The translations under genes were made by a program, and so were the position numbers. The notes beneath the pieces are model-generated. The model worked only from the letters and a program-made list of their open reading frames with translations, made no database searches and was not told where the DNA came from. 64,000 nucleotides of DNA from NCBI RefSeq assembly GCF_020404765.1, contig NZ_JAIVEM010000071.1, forward strand, positions 62,001 to 126,000, written 5' to 3'. Positions 43,946-53,505 of this stretch are shown piece after piece (positions within the stretch are counted from its first letter, which is position 1; every line of letters begins with the position of its first letter). The stretch is from Paenibacillus sp. BJ-4 (GTDB lineage: Bacteria; Bacillota; Bacilli; Paenibacillales; Paenibacillaceae).

Positions 43946-44788
43946 TTACCCAAAGCGACCCATAATGTACTCCTGGGTCAGTTCATTTTCAGGATTAGTG
44001 AAAATATTGTTTGTTTTTCCATGTTCAATCAGATTCCCGATATAAAAATAAGCAGTATAGTCTGAAATCCGTGCGGCCTGCTGCATATTATGCGTCACAA
44101 TCACGATACGCAGCTCTTTTTTCAATTCAGTAATAAGTTCTTCGATCTTGCCTGTAGACACGGGGTCCAGTGCAGAGGCCGGCTCGTCAAGCAACAAAAT
44201 TTTCGGCTGGACGGAGAGCGCACGCGCAATACAAAGCCGCTGCTGCTGCCCGCCAGATAACGCTAGTGCGGAATCATGAAGGCGATCCTTGACCTCATCC
44301 CACAGCGCTGCCTTACGCAGGCTGCTTTCCACGATTTCATCAAGCTGCTTCTTTTTGCGCACCCCCCGATATTTGGGACCGAAGGCGATATTATTGTAAA
44401 TAGATTTATAAAAAGGGTTGGGACGCTGCCACACCATGCCAATTTGCTGACGCAGCTTGATCACGTCCGTTCCCGGCGCGGTCAAATCCTGCCCGTCCAT
44501 CCAGATGTGCCCTGTTGTAGAGGAAGACGCGATCTCGTCGTTCATGCGATTAAGTGAGCGTAAAAAGGTCGACTTGCCACAACCGGAAGGACCGATCAGG
44601 GCGGTCACAGTTTGCTCGGGAAAGGCCAGATTTATTTTTTTTACAGCCTCAAAGCTGCCATAATAAATACTCAAATCCTCGGTACTAAATGGCTGCGGCG
44701 GTTGCCCCGCAAGTTGTTCCGAGCGTGTAGACTGAACGGGTGTTGTTGGTGCTGCAGGTTTTGCCGTTCGTGTAATCACTTGTTCCAT
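43946..44788 (-). CDS. pstB: Phosphate ABC transporter ATP-binding protein PstB (operon copy)
   Basis: 280 aa from ATG 44788, where AAAGGGG gives 9 nt spacing; an ATG at 44797 abuts the ribosome site. It has an N-terminal extension of about 35 Pro/Thr/Gln-rich residues not seen in the other copy. Walker A GPSGCGKS, signature LSGGQQQR and Walker [13 protein letters not shown] are intact. It is the last gene of pstSCAB. Confidence 0.94.
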   Translation of the reverse strand: MEQVITRTAKPAAPTTPVQSTRSEQLAGQPPQPFSTEDLSIYYGSFEAVKKINLAFPEQTVTALIGPSGCGKSTFLRSLNRMNDEIASSSTTGHIWMDGQDLTAPGTDVIKLRQQIGMVWQRPNPFYKSIYNNIAFGPKYRGVRKKKQLDEIVESSLRKAALWDEVKDRLHDSALALSGGQQQRLCIARALSVQPKILLLDEPASALDPVSTGKIEELITELKKELRIVIVTHNMQQAARISDYTAYFYIGNLIEHGKTNNIFTNPENELTQEYIMGRFG

Positions 44789-44804
44789 ATTCCCCATCCC
44801 CTTT

Positions 44805-45701
44805 CTAATCCATACGTTTGGCAGCTGTCAGACGGCGGTAAACGACTCTTCCGAACCATCTTGCACACAAGTTGAAGGCAAGTACGAGCAATACCAAGAC
44901 CGCGGAAGCGCCTGCGGCGATATCCTTGGAATCAGGAGCAATGCCTTCACTGTTCACCTTCCAAATATGCACAGCGAGCGTTTCGGCAGGTCTCATCGGA
45001 TTAATAGGCGATCTGGCATGCAATGGATTCCAATCGGTAAAATCAAGCGGCGGCGTACTCATCCCTGCTGTAAACAGCAACGCGGCGGCTTCCCCGAAAA
45101 TCCGGCCTGCGGCCAAAATGGTACCCGTAATCAAGCTTGGCAGCGCAGCTGGCAGTAAAATGGAGGTGATGATTTTCCATTTGGATAATCCGAGCGCAAG
45201 CCCGGCTTCCTTTTGCTCCTTAGGTATAGCCCGGAAAGCCTGCTCTGTTGTACGAACCATCAGTGGCAGATTGAATACTGCCAAGGCCAAGGCTCCTGAT
45301 AACAGAGAAAAACCAAAATTAAACGTATTTACGATAAGTAAAAGTCCAAACAAACCGATGACGATGGACGGGAAGGAAGACAATACTTCGACGACAAGTC
45401 GTATAAAGTCCGTAATTTTTCCCGGCTTTGCGTATTGCGCCATGTATATACCGGCACCCCAGCCAATCGGAATGGTAATGATCAAAGTTAAGATTAGCAA
45501 AAATACAGAGTTAAATAGCTGCGGGCCAATGCCTCCGCCTGCGCGTAACGTTTGGGGAGCACTGGTTAGAAAATCAAAGGAAATGTGACTTACTCCACGG
45601 GCCAAAATGAATCCCAATAATCCGACCAAAAGTACAACAATGAACAAGGCAAAGAAACAGATTACAAATGTAGCGATTTTATCGGTTGTTTTAGCTCTCA
45701 T
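44805..45701 (-). CDS. pstA: Phosphate ABC transporter permease PstA
   Basis: 298 aa with six membrane helices. The start ATG 45701 overlaps the pstC stop (TGATG). The permease EAA-type loop is in [20 protein letters not shown], followed by [20 protein letters not shown]. It forms the membrane channel with PstC and is powered by PstB. Confidence 0.95.
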   Translation of the reverse strand: MRAKTTDKIATFVICFFALFIVVLLVGLLGFILARGVSHISFDFLTSAPQTLRAGGGIGPQLFNSVFLLILTLIITIPIGWGAGIYMAQYAKPGKITDFIRLVVEVLSSFPSIVIGLFGLLLIVNTFNFGFSLLSGALALAVFNLPLMVRTTEQAFRAIPKEQKEAGLALGLSKWKIITSILLPAALPSLITGTILAAGRIFGEAAALLFTAGMSTPPLDFTDWNPLHARSPINPMRPAETLAVHIWKVNSEGIAPDSKDIAAGASAVLVLLVLAFNLCARWFGRVVYRRLTAAKRMD

Positions 45702-46633
45702 CAAATCCGGTTTCTCCTTTCAAGCAGCCTTACCAGCAGCACAAAGATAAATGTCATGAGCAGAAGCACAAGCGCCATACTCCAAAGAGCGTTGTTATGA
45801 ACTGAGCCCATAGCTGTGTTGCCCATGCTAAGTGTAATAACGCTGGTCAAGGTCGAAGCGGATTCCAACAAGGAGCTTGGTATGTGCGGTGCATTCCCGA
45901 TGACCATCTGCACAGCCAGCGCTTCCCCAAAGGCACGAGCCATACCGAGAATTATTCCTGTCAAAAGAGCGGGCAGCAGCGTCGGAATAATGACGCGTGC
46001 AATGGTCTGCCAGCGGGTAGCCCCTAAAGCGTAAGAGGATTCGCGCAGACCACCAGGCAAGGATGACAGAGCATCCGCCATAATACTCGTAATGGTCGGC
46101 AAAATCATCACAGACAACACAAGGCAGCCTGCCAAAATGCCGATGCCTTGTCCTCCGAACACGTTCCGCAGCAACGGGACGATCACGGTCAAACCGACAA
46201 AGCCATATACAACAGATGGAATACCGGATAATAATTCAATCGCGGGTTGAAGGATACGTTTACCCGATTTCGGCACGATTTCCGTCATAAATAAAGCCGC
46301 ACATAAGCTGAGCGGACTGGCAATTAGAGCCGCCAGTATGGTTACTGCAAAAGAACCCGTAATAAACGGAAGCGCGCCGAAGGACTTGGGTTCACCGTCC
46401 GGGCTCCATTTGGTGCCAAAGAAAAACTCACGTAGACTTACTCCATTCATCGCAAATGTAGCTACACCTTTGGAGGCAACAAAATATACGATGGAGACAA
46501 TGACTGCAACTAAAAAAACGACACAAACCGACGTATAAATGCGGCCGGTCCATTCTTCCCAGTAATGTCTTTCTTTCATAACTCGGGAACGTTTATTCTG
46601 TTCCATGTATGCCTTCCCTTCAATTGGTTCCAT
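45701..46633 (-). CDS. pstC: Phosphate ABC transporter permease PstC
   Basis: 310 aa with six membrane helices after a charged cytoplasmic N-terminus. The EAA-like loop LRESSYALGATRWQTIARVI is present, as is the conserved ELLSGIPSVVYGFVGL. The start ATG 46633 has AAAGGAG 8 nt upstream; later ATGs at 46606 and 46579 are possible but weaker. It overlaps pstA. Confidence 0.94.
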   Translation of the reverse strand: MEPIEGKAYMEQNKRSRVMKERHYWEEWTGRIYTSVCVVFLVAVIVSIVYFVASKGVATFAMNGVSLREFFFGTKWSPDGEPKSFGALPFITGSFAVTILAALIASPLSLCAALFMTEIVPKSGKRILQPAIELLSGIPSVVYGFVGLTVIVPLLRNVFGGQGIGILAGCLVLSVMILPTITSIMADALSSLPGGLRESSYALGATRWQTIARVIIPTLLPALLTGIILGMARAFGEALAVQMVIGNAPHIPSSLLESASTLTSVITLSMGNTAMGSVHNNALWSMALVLLLMTFIFVLLVRLLERRNRI

Positions 46634-46658
46634 ACTGTAACTCCTTTAACCGAAGAAT

Positions 46659-46683
46659 AGAGGCCGGACGCTAGTCCGCCTCT
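46659..46683 (-). other. Stem-loop between pstS and pstC
   Basis: AGAGGCGGAC / GTCCGGCCTCT-type stem with one bulge and a 4-nt loop and no T-run. It probably stabilises the pstS end or lowers downstream expression, as is common after binding-protein genes of ABC operons. Confidence 0.5.
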
Positions 46684-46739
46684 TCTCCGTGAATATACTT
46701 CGCATTAGCTGCATTCATCCGAACAGGAGGTGTATCTCC

Positions 46740-47663
46740 TTATTTCGTAATGTTACCGTCAGCATCGCGTTTAACTTGCATGCCTGATACTGGAATGTAT
46801 CCCAGATCTACGACATCGGATTTCTGGATTTCATCAGACAGGATATAATCCAGGAATGCTTTGACGTGTTCTTTTGGCTCACCCTTAGTGTACATATGCT
46901 CGTAAGCCCATACTGGATATTTACCTTGCTCTACATTTTCCACGTTGGCTTCAACACCATCGTATTTCAAAGCTGTTACAGTGTTGTCGATGTAGGACAG
47001 AGCCAGATAACCAATAGCACCCGGTGTTTCAGCAATCAGCTTTTTCACAGTACCGGAGGAATCTTCCTGAATGGAGCCCGGCAGATCTTCCGTTTTTTGT
47101 CCCAATGCATATTTTTCAAATGTTGCACGAGTACCGGAGCTGCTTGGACGGTTTACAATAACGATTTTTTGATCCGCACCACCAACTTGTTTCCAGTTCG
47201 TGATTTTACCTGTGAAAATTTGTACCAATTGATCTTTCTTTAGGTCTGTTACGCCAACCTTAGGATTTGCTACTGCTGACATCGCTACAACAGCTACTTG
47301 GTGATCGACTAGCTCATCTGCGCCGCTCTCCAGTTTTTCTTTGGCAAACACGTCAGAGTTACCGATATCCGCTTGTCCGCCGGAAACCTGAGTCAAGCCA
47401 GTACCGCTGCCGCCGCCCTGTACTTGAACTGCAATGCCTTTATATTTATCGACAGCCATAAATTTTTGTCCTGCTTGCTCTACCAATGGTTGAAGTGCCG
47501 TGGAGCCAACAGCCAGAATGTTACCTGTCAGTTCAGCAGCTGCTTTATCGTCTGTTCCTTTAGCAGCATCTCCTTGTGGTGCAGCATTGTTACCTGACCC
47601 GCAAGCTGCGAGTGCAAATACCATGGTGAGAGTCATCAGAATGAACGGCCATTTTTTCAACAT
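46740..47663 (-). CDS. pstS: Phosphate-binding lipoprotein PstS
   Basis: 307 aa. The lipoprotein signal peptide ends at lipobox ALAAC with Cys21. The mature protein has the PstS phosphate-binding core: GSTALQPLVEQAGQKFMAVD, GGGSGTGLTQVSGGQADIGN and RPSSSGTRATFEKYAL with the Ser/Thr/Arg residues that hold phosphate. GGGGAGG precedes the ATG. It is the first gene of pstSCAB. Confidence 0.95.
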   Translation of the reverse strand: MLKKWPFILMTLTMVFALAACGSGNNAAPQGDAAKGTDDKAAAELTGNILAVGSTALQPLVEQAGQKFMAVDKYKGIAVQVQGGGSGTGLTQVSGGQADIGNSDVFAKEKLESGADELVDHQVAVVAMSAVANPKVGVTDLKKDQLVQIFTGKITNWKQVGGADQKIVIVNRPSSSGTRATFEKYALGQKTEDLPGSIQEDSSGTVKKLIAETPGAIGYLALSYIDNTVTALKYDGVEANVENVEQGKYPVWAYEHMYTKGEPKEHVKAFLDYILSDEIQKSDVVDLGYIPVSGMQVKRDADGNITK

Positions 47664-47739
47664 TTTTTATTGTCCTCCCCTTAGTTAAGTGACGGTTTTT
47701 TATTTATGACCATCAACACTTTACATTGTAGACCTGGAA

Positions 47740-47767
47740 TGTTAGACGAACGACGTGGTTTTGTAAA
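47740..47767 (-). promoter_or_regulatory. Weak candidate Pho box upstream of pstS
   Basis: Minus-strand TTTACA (47762-47767) and CTAACA (47740-47745) are 22 bp apart, in phase with an 11-bp repeat, but the middle repeat is poor. pstS is a classic PhoP target. Confidence 0.35.
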
Positions 47768-47868
47768 ACAAATATAAAATATTGATAGATAAATTATTTT
47801 TCGGTATATAATTAATCTATAGTTAAAATTCACATATGAATGACATATAAGGAGAACTGTTCGATTCC

Positions 47869-48765
47869 ATGAATATTCTAAAATTGCGTATCTTGATGCT
47901 GATCGACAAATTCCATAAGGCGACGGATGTGGCCGCAGCTTTGCAAGTCAAGCAGCCTACCGTCAGCTTTCATATGAAGAGCCTTGAAAAGGAAATGGGT
48001 GTTTCCCTATTTTCTCTTCATCAAGGCAGAATTATGCTAACCGAAGCCGGAAAAAGAATGCTGCCCTACGCGAAGCAGATCATCTCTCTCGAGCAAGAAG
48101 CAAGACAAGCTGTAGATGAACTCGCAGAGGAATCGCAGGCCCAATTACATCTGGGCGCAGAGTCGATATCAGGCACATATCTCCTCCCCCCTATCATTGC
48201 TAAGTTTGCTCAACAATATCCAGAGTGCCGAATTCGCTTGGAAATTCAACCACCAGATACAATCAGACAGTTGCTGCAGCAGGGAGAACTTGATTTTGTT
48301 TTTCTGGACGATAAAGGTCCTCTACCGGAATATACGGTGGCAGAGGTGGTGGCTTCGGATCGAATTGGGATTATCAGGAACAAAAATAATGCTTCCAAAT
48401 CAGTGGATGTCTACAGACCTGATATGCTGGACAAGCATGCGTGGGTGAGATACAGCGGGGCATCTGCTATCGATGCGCATTCCTCTCTGCTTAAACCCTA
48501 TCTGGAGACCAACTCATGGGAGGCGTTAAAGCAAGTAGTAGGCGACGGAGAAGCGCTTGCCTTCTTTCCTGCCTGTGGTGTTCAGTACGACAATAGCAGC
48601 GTTCCTAAGGTGGAATGGCTTCCTTATGCTGAGGCTACTGAGGTTGATGGACAAAGTGACTGTTATCTAATAAACATTGTGTATCAACGTGGTACACACC
48701 AGAGCATGATCCAACAGGCATTCCTGGATTTCATGCGGCAAGAAGCGCAGAAAATTAAAAACTAG
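47869..48765 (+). CDS. LysR-family transcriptional regulator
   Basis: 298 aa. The N-terminal helix-turn-helix covers residues 1-60 (DKFHKATDVAAALQVKQPTV, then SFHMKSLEKEMG), followed by a LysR substrate-binding domain (HLGAESISGTYLLPPIIAKF). The N-terminus is slightly unusual (MNILKLRILMLIDKF). AAGGAG is 14 nt before the ATG, longer than usual, so initiation may be weak. It is divergent from pstS, but a role in phosphate control is only a guess. Confidence 0.88.
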   Translation: MNILKLRILMLIDKFHKATDVAAALQVKQPTVSFHMKSLEKEMGVSLFSLHQGRIMLTEAGKRMLPYAKQIISLEQEARQAVDELAEESQAQLHLGAESISGTYLLPPIIAKFAQQYPECRIRLEIQPPDTIRQLLQQGELDFVFLDDKGPLPEYTVAEVVASDRIGIIRNKNNASKSVDVYRPDMLDKHAWVRYSGASAIDAHSSLLKPYLETNSWEALKQVVGDGEALAFFPACGVQYDNSSVPKVEWLPYAEATEVDGQSDCYLINIVYQRGTHQSMIQQAFLDFMRQEAQKIKN

Positions 48766-48777
48766 AGAACACCAAAA

Positions 48778-48810
48778 AGAGCATCCAAGTCGCAATGACC
48801 TGGATGCTCT
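48778..48810. terminator. Bidirectional terminator between LysR and pyk
   Basis: AGAGCATCCA / TGGATGCTCT with a 13-nt loop. A T-run follows on the minus strand. Confidence 0.85.
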
Positions 48811-48862
48811 GCTTGCTGTATCCAAACGATACAGCCTGTTTAATATTCCGAACAGGATAAAA

Positions 48863-50293
48863 TTATGCTTGTGCAGGAACACAGCTAATTTTAATCAGGT
48901 TGGTAGAACCGGAATCGCCAAGCGGTACGCCAGCGGTAATTATAACCAAATCGCCTTCTTTAACAAGACCGGAATTGCGACCGCCTTCCAGTGCATTGTC
49001 AAACAGACTGTCCGTTGTGTCCACAATCGGTCTTCCTTGGACTGCATGTACGCCCCAGATCAGAGCCAGGCGGCGAACGGTTCTTTCCTGTGTTGTCACA
49101 GCAATAATCGGAGCTTCTGGACGGTATTTGGAAATCATACGCGCCGTTGTTCCGCTTTGTGTGGACGTCAGGATCGCTTTGGCATGCAGGTCAAGTGCAG
49201 AAATGGAAACGGATTGGCTGATTGCTTCCGTAATACTAATTTCTTGTGCCGTTCTTTGTTTCTTGAACAAATCACGGTAATTCAGAGAGGACTCTGCTTT
49301 TTCTGCAATACGGGACATTGTCAGTACGGATTCTACCGGATATTTACCCGCAGCTGTTTCGCCGGACAGCATAATTGCATCTGTTCCGTCAAAAATAGCA
49401 TTGGCTACGTCACTTGCTTCCGCACGAGTCGGACGCGGGTTACGTTGCATAGAATCTAGCATTTGTGTGGCCGTAATAACAGGCTTGCCAGCTACATTAC
49501 ATTTGTTAATCATCAGTTTTTGCGCCAAAGGCACTTCTTCAGCAGGGATTTCCACACCAAGGTCACCACGGGCAACCATCAGGCCGTCGGAGGCTTCCAA
49601 AATTTCGTCCAGGTTGTCAACACCTTGCTGATTTTCTATTTTGGAAATGATTTGAATGTGACTTGCGTTGTGCTTCGCCAGCAATTCACGGATTTCCAGT
49701 ACGTCACTTGCTTTACGAACAAAAGAAGCCGCGATGAAATCAATGTCCTGCTCAATACCGAAAATGATGTCGTTAGCATCCTTCTCTGTAATACCAGGCA
49801 AAGAAATGGCTACGCCTGGCACGTTAACGCCCTTCTTGCTCTTGATCGTTCCACCATTGACAATGCGGCATTTGATTTCAGTGCCTGATACTTCAATAAC
49901 GGTGAGTCCGATCAGACCGTCGTCGATCAGAATGGTGGAGCCGGGCTCCACGTCAGCGGGAAGGTCCTTGTACGTAATGGAAATACGATCTTTCGTACCA
50001 AGAATTTCTTCCGTAGTCAGCGTAATGAACTCGTCCTGAACAAGCTCAATAGGTTCAACCTCGAGCTTTCCTGTCCGGATTTCCGGCCCCTTCGTATCGA
50101 GCAAAATAGCAACGTTTTTGTTAAGCTCCTTGCAAGCTTGACGGATATTTTTGATCCGGTTGCCATGCTCCTCGAAATCACCGTGAGAGAAATTCAGGCG
50201 GGCTACGTTCATACCAGCCAAAATCAGTTTCTTCACATTTTCCAATGACTCACTGGAAGGACCGATAGTACATACAATCTTAGTTTTGCGCAT
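48863..50293 (-). CDS. pyk: Pyruvate kinase
   Basis: 476 aa enzyme converting PEP and ADP to pyruvate and ATP. Motifs: [12 protein letters not shown] at the N-terminus, [15 protein letters not shown], the active-site region [20 protein letters not shown] with [17 protein letters not shown], and [10 protein letters not shown] with [12 protein letters not shown]. It ends near the usual core and lacks the extra PEP-utiliser-like C-terminal domain (about 110 aa) of Bacillus and Geobacillus Pyk. It lies 120 bp after accA; pfkA, which often sits between accA and pyk in Bacillales, is absent. Confidence 0.96.
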   Translation of the reverse strand: MRKTKIVCTIGPSSESLENVKKLILAGMNVARLNFSHGDFEEHGNRIKNIRQACKELNKNVAILLDTKGPEIRTGKLEVEPIELVQDEFITLTTEEILGTKDRISITYKDLPADVEPGSTILIDDGLIGLTVIEVSGTEIKCRIVNGGTIKSKKGVNVPGVAISLPGITEKDANDIIFGIEQDIDFIAASFVRKASDVLEIRELLAKHNASHIQIISKIENQQGVDNLDEILEASDGLMVARGDLGVEIPAEEVPLAQKLMINKCNVAGKPVITATQMLDSMQRNPRPTRAEASDVANAIFDGTDAIMLSGETAAGKYPVESVLTMSRIAEKAESSLNYRDLFKKQRTAQEISITEAISQSVSISALDLHAKAILTSTQSGTTARMISKYRPEAPIIAVTTQERTVRRLALIWGVHAVQGRPIVDTTDSLFDNALEGGRNSGLVKEGDLVIITAGVPLGDSGSTNLIKISCVPAQA

Positions 50294-50416
50294 TTGGGTT
50301 TTTCCTCCGTTTTCAAAGGTGCTACTTTATATCTTTTTCCAACAATTAAATCTACTACACTTTTTCCTATTTGTATAGGAAGTTCGTCATATTTATTGTT
50401 ACCCGTTTCCAGTGTT

Positions 50417-51400
50417 TTACAACATAGGCTCCGTTTCCGAAGGTTTCAAAAAGGTGTATTGACCTATTTTCCGGAATTTTCGATACCGATCTTCCCTCAA
50501 TTCATCGCAGCTCATATTCATCAGTTCGGCCAAATGACGTTCCAACAGCTCCTTGATTGCAGCAGCAGTCATTTCATAGTCGCGATGCGCGCCCCCTTTC
50601 GGCTCCGGCACGATGTCCTCGATGACCTCCAGACGCAGAAGATCATTTGCCGTAATCTTCATAGCTTCAGCCGCCTGATCCGCCTTGGAAGCATCCTTCC
50701 ATAGAATCGAGGCTGCCCCGTTTGGAGAAATGGCCGAATAGATGGCATGCTCCAGCATCAGCACCCGGTTGCCGACCGCAAACGCAAGCGCACCGCCGCT
50801 TCCACCCTCGCCGATGACCACACAAATAACAGGCACCGAAAGCTTTGCCATCTCCCGCAAATTGCGGGCAATCGCTTCCGATTGACCTCTCTCCTCTGCT
50901 GTATTACCCGGATAAGCGCCCTTCGTATCAATAAATGTAATGATTGGGCGTTTAAACTTCTCGGCCTGCTTCATAAGACGCAAACCTTTCCGGAATCCTT
51001 CCGGGTGCGCACTACCAAAAAAACGCGCAATGTTATCTTTGGTATCCTTACCGCGCTGCTGACCAATAACGGTCACCGGAATACCATTCAGCTTGGCAAT
51101 CCCGCCCACGACCGCCAGATCGTCTCCAAACAAGCGGTCGCCATGTAATTCAATAAAGTCCGTAAACACTTGCTCGATCAAATCAAGAGACGTCGGCCTT
51201 TGATGATGACGGGCCAGATGCATCTTTTGCGGTGCTGTAATGTTCGTGTATATTTCTTCTTCCATCTGGAGATAACGTTCTTCCAGACGATTAATTTCAT
51301 CTGTAAAATCAATTTGCTTATCCTGTCCGAATTGCTTGAGTTCTTCGATCTTTTGCCGCATCTCGACCAGGGGCTTTTCATAAGGCAATTCGCCAGCCAT
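50417..51400 (-). CDS. accA: Acetyl-CoA carboxylase carboxyltransferase subunit alpha
   Basis: 327 aa. With AccD it transfers the carboxyl group from carboxybiotin to acetyl-CoA for fatty acid synthesis. The crotonase-fold core contains [20 protein letters not shown] and [20 protein letters not shown], plus a conserved N-terminal helical region with [15 protein letters not shown]. The ATG directly follows the accD stop, so the two are coupled. Confidence 0.96.
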   Translation of the reverse strand: MAGELPYEKPLVEMRQKIEELKQFGQDKQIDFTDEINRLEERYLQMEEEIYTNITAPQKMHLARHHQRPTSLDLIEQVFTDFIELHGDRLFGDDLAVVGGIAKLNGIPVTVIGQQRGKDTKDNIARFFGSAHPEGFRKGLRLMKQAEKFKRPIITFIDTKGAYPGNTAEERGQSEAIARNLREMAKLSVPVICVVIGEGGSGGALAFAVGNRVLMLEHAIYSAISPNGAASILWKDASKADQAAEAMKITANDLLRLEVIEDIVPEPKGGAHRDYEMTAAAIKELLERHLAELMNMSCDELREDRYRKFRKIGQYTFLKPSETEPML

Positions 51401-52294
51401 CTATTCCACCCCTTTCACACTGTGTAAATCAAGCAGTTGCCCAAGGGTATCGCGCAGTTCCTTGCGGTGTACAACCATATCCAATTGTCCATGCTGCAAA
51501 TTAAACTCGGAAGTTTGAAAATCATCCGGCAGCTTCTGTCTGATGGTCTGCTCGATTACGATACGGCCTGCAAAACCAAATACAGCGCCCGGCTCTGCCA
51601 TATTAATATCTCCAAGCGTAGCAAAGCTGGCCGAAACTCCACCTGTAGTCGGATCCGTAATAATGGAAATATAAAGCAACCCCTGCTCGTCCAGACGAGC
51701 GAGAGCAGCGCTTGTTTTGGCCATCTGCATCAGACTCAGAATACTTTCCTGCATACGTGCCCCACCGGATGTGGAGAAGATAATAAGCGGCAAGCGCTTG
51801 TCAATCGCCTGTTCAATGGCGCGGGTAATTTTTTCTCCCACGACCGAGCCCATGCTGCCTGTAAAAAAGTCAAAACTCATCACCGCTACGACAACAGGAA
51901 GCCCATGAATAAGGCCGTCGCCCGTAACGACAGCCTCTCGCAAGCCAGATTTCAGTGTCTGCTGCTCCAGCTTACTCGCATATCCAGGAAAGTCCAGTGG
52001 ATCAACTGAAATCATATCAGCATCATATTCTGTAAACGTGTCTTCATCCAGGACCATGCGAATACGTTCCATCGCATTAAGACGCATATGATATCCGCAC
52101 ACCGGACACACCTTTAAATTCTTTTCCAGCTCTTTGCTGTATTGAATGCTTCCGCACTTGCCACATTTGGTCATAAGACCTTCGGGAATTTCCCGTTTGG
52201 GACGATCCGGCATGTCCGCTTGATCGCCGCTCAGCGAACGTTCCGAAGGGATCGTCGCGTATTTACGCTTCTTTTGGAATAAATCTTTAAACAC
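51401..52294 (-). CDS. accD: Acetyl-CoA carboxylase carboxyltransferase subunit beta
   Basis: 297 aa from GTG 52294 with GAGAGGTG upstream. An N-terminal four-Cys zinc ribbon is present ([16 protein letters not shown], then VCPVCG). The crotonase core includes [20 protein letters not shown] and [18 protein letters not shown]. It pairs with AccA. Confidence 0.96.
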   Translation of the reverse strand: MFKDLFQKKRKYATIPSERSLSGDQADMPDRPKREIPEGLMTKCGKCGSIQYSKELEKNLKVCPVCGYHMRLNAMERIRMVLDEDTFTEYDADMISVDPLDFPGYASKLEQQTLKSGLREAVVTGDGLIHGLPVVVAVMSFDFFTGSMGSVVGEKITRAIEQAIDKRLPLIIFSTSGGARMQESILSLMQMAKTSAALARLDEQGLLYISIITDPTTGGVSASFATLGDINMAEPGAVFGFAGRIVIEQTIRQKLPDDFQTSEFNLQHGQLDMVVHRKELRDTLGQLLDLHSVKGVE

Positions 52295-52474
52295 AACTAC
52301 ACCTCTCCAGCCGTTTATTTGTCAGCCGTAACCGATACAAGGTCCTCTGCCGTCTGTGCGGCACCTCTAAGCATTATGTTCATACACACGTCAACGCTTG
52401 TTTGTAAAACATTACCGCCGATCGTGCATCCTTTGTTCCATTCATGCTGCTGTATCACTTCCGCCGTTCCGGAC

Positions 52475-52663
52475 TCAAGGGCGCAAAATCGAATTAAGCA
52501 CTTCCTGTATTTCTTCGACTTCACCCGAAGGCACAAGTATCTCAAACTGTTGCTTGGACGCGCTAATGGCCCGGGTCTGTACCATAAAACCTTCTTCAGA
52601 CAGTTTGAGCTTAATCATGTCAGCCAGTCTGGCCGTCGGTGCGATATAAATCACCGTCCACAT
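52475..52663 (-). CDS. Small conserved hypothetical protein
   Basis: 62 aa, no signal or membrane segment. The sequence (MWTVIYIAPTARLADMIKLK; FEILVPSGEVEEIQEVLNSI) has a regular beta-alpha-beta pattern like small DUF2007/ferredoxin-like folds. I recall proteins of this kind encoded upstream of accD in Paenibacillus, sometimes mislabelled as glutamate decarboxylase, but cannot verify it. The ribosome site is weak (GGGGG 12 nt upstream). Function is unknown. It is same-strand upstream of accD by 180 bp. Confidence 0.6.
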   Translation of the reverse strand: MWTVIYIAPTARLADMIKLKLSEEGFMVQTRAISASKQQFEILVPSGEVEEIQEVLNSILRP

Positions 52664-52749
52664 GCCTTGTTTCTACCCCCTAAGCCTCAAGTTTTGAGCC
52701 CACATAATAGACTCATGATAACATACCTTACTTTTTTCCCGCAACAAAA

Positions 52750-52782
52750 GCCCTCCTGCTCATTCAGAATCCTTCGGAGGGC
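52750..52782 (-). terminator. Terminator after the pgpA-like gene
   Basis: GCCCTCC / GGAGGGC with an extended loop, followed by a T-run on the minus strand. Confidence 0.75.
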
Positions 52783-52816
52783 CTAAAAATTTATCCACTC
52801 TGCTCATACAGACCAA

Positions 52817-53314
52817 TCAAGCGTCCAAGGACGCAGGATAATGCTTGGCATGAAGGCTCCGATGGGCAATACGCGAAGAAGCGGCAGCGGCCAAACCAGC
52901 GACGAGATCGTCTAAAAATACGTGAATACCGCTACCTTTTTGGTTCAACTGATCAATAATCCCAATCTTTTCCTTATCCAAATATCCAAAGCTGGTTAAA
53001 CCGATCATACCGTATACGCTCGTAATCCCGAGAGCCAGTGTCTCGTCCACCCCATACAACGGTTCGTCTGCCTCCATAATGGCTTGCAGTGGCTCAGGGA
53101 GAAGTCTTTTTTCGGCCAGCTCATCAAGTGCAATACCAGTGAGCAAAGTATATTGCACCTCGCGCTTTTGCAAAACCGCTTTGACACTGTCCACACATTC
53201 TTCCATCGTCAAATGGGGATAATATTTTTGTTGCAGTTGAAAAACGATGTCCGCAATGGACTCGATACGAATGCCTCTACGATTTAATAGAGTTTCTGCA
53301 TATGCATAGGACAT
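52817..53314 (-). CDS. Phosphatidylglycerophosphatase A family protein (YutG-like)
   Basis: 165 aa, soluble-looking, of the PgpA superfamily. Features: RGIRIESIADIVFQLQQKYY, TMEECVDSVKAVLQKREVQY, DETLALGITSVYGMIGLTSF and the C-terminal HVFLDDLVAGLAAAASSRIA with conserved acidic residues. It matches the cytosolic YutG-type proteins of Bacillales rather than membrane PgpA; the substrate is not established. GGGAGG precedes the ATG. Confidence 0.82.
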   Translation of the reverse strand: MSYAYAETLLNRRGIRIESIADIVFQLQQKYYPHLTMEECVDSVKAVLQKREVQYTLLTGIALDELAEKRLLPEPLQAIMEADEPLYGVDETLALGITSVYGMIGLTSFGYLDKEKIGIIDQLNQKGSGIHVFLDDLVAGLAAAASSRIAHRSLHAKHYPASLDA

Positions 53315-53505
53315 GATTTCCCTCCCGCCTCACCGTACAGTTCTATTCTTCCACTGTGCGGGGCCTCATGTGTGCAGGATACGTGTTGAAGCTGCTGTTC
53401 CGCCAGTTTTCCAAGTGTATGCGAGAGGGAAGGAAATTGTTCATTAAATTGTTACTATTAGGCAGGAAGGGCAGTAGGCAGGAAGGACAGGTTGCAGCGT
53501 GCCCA

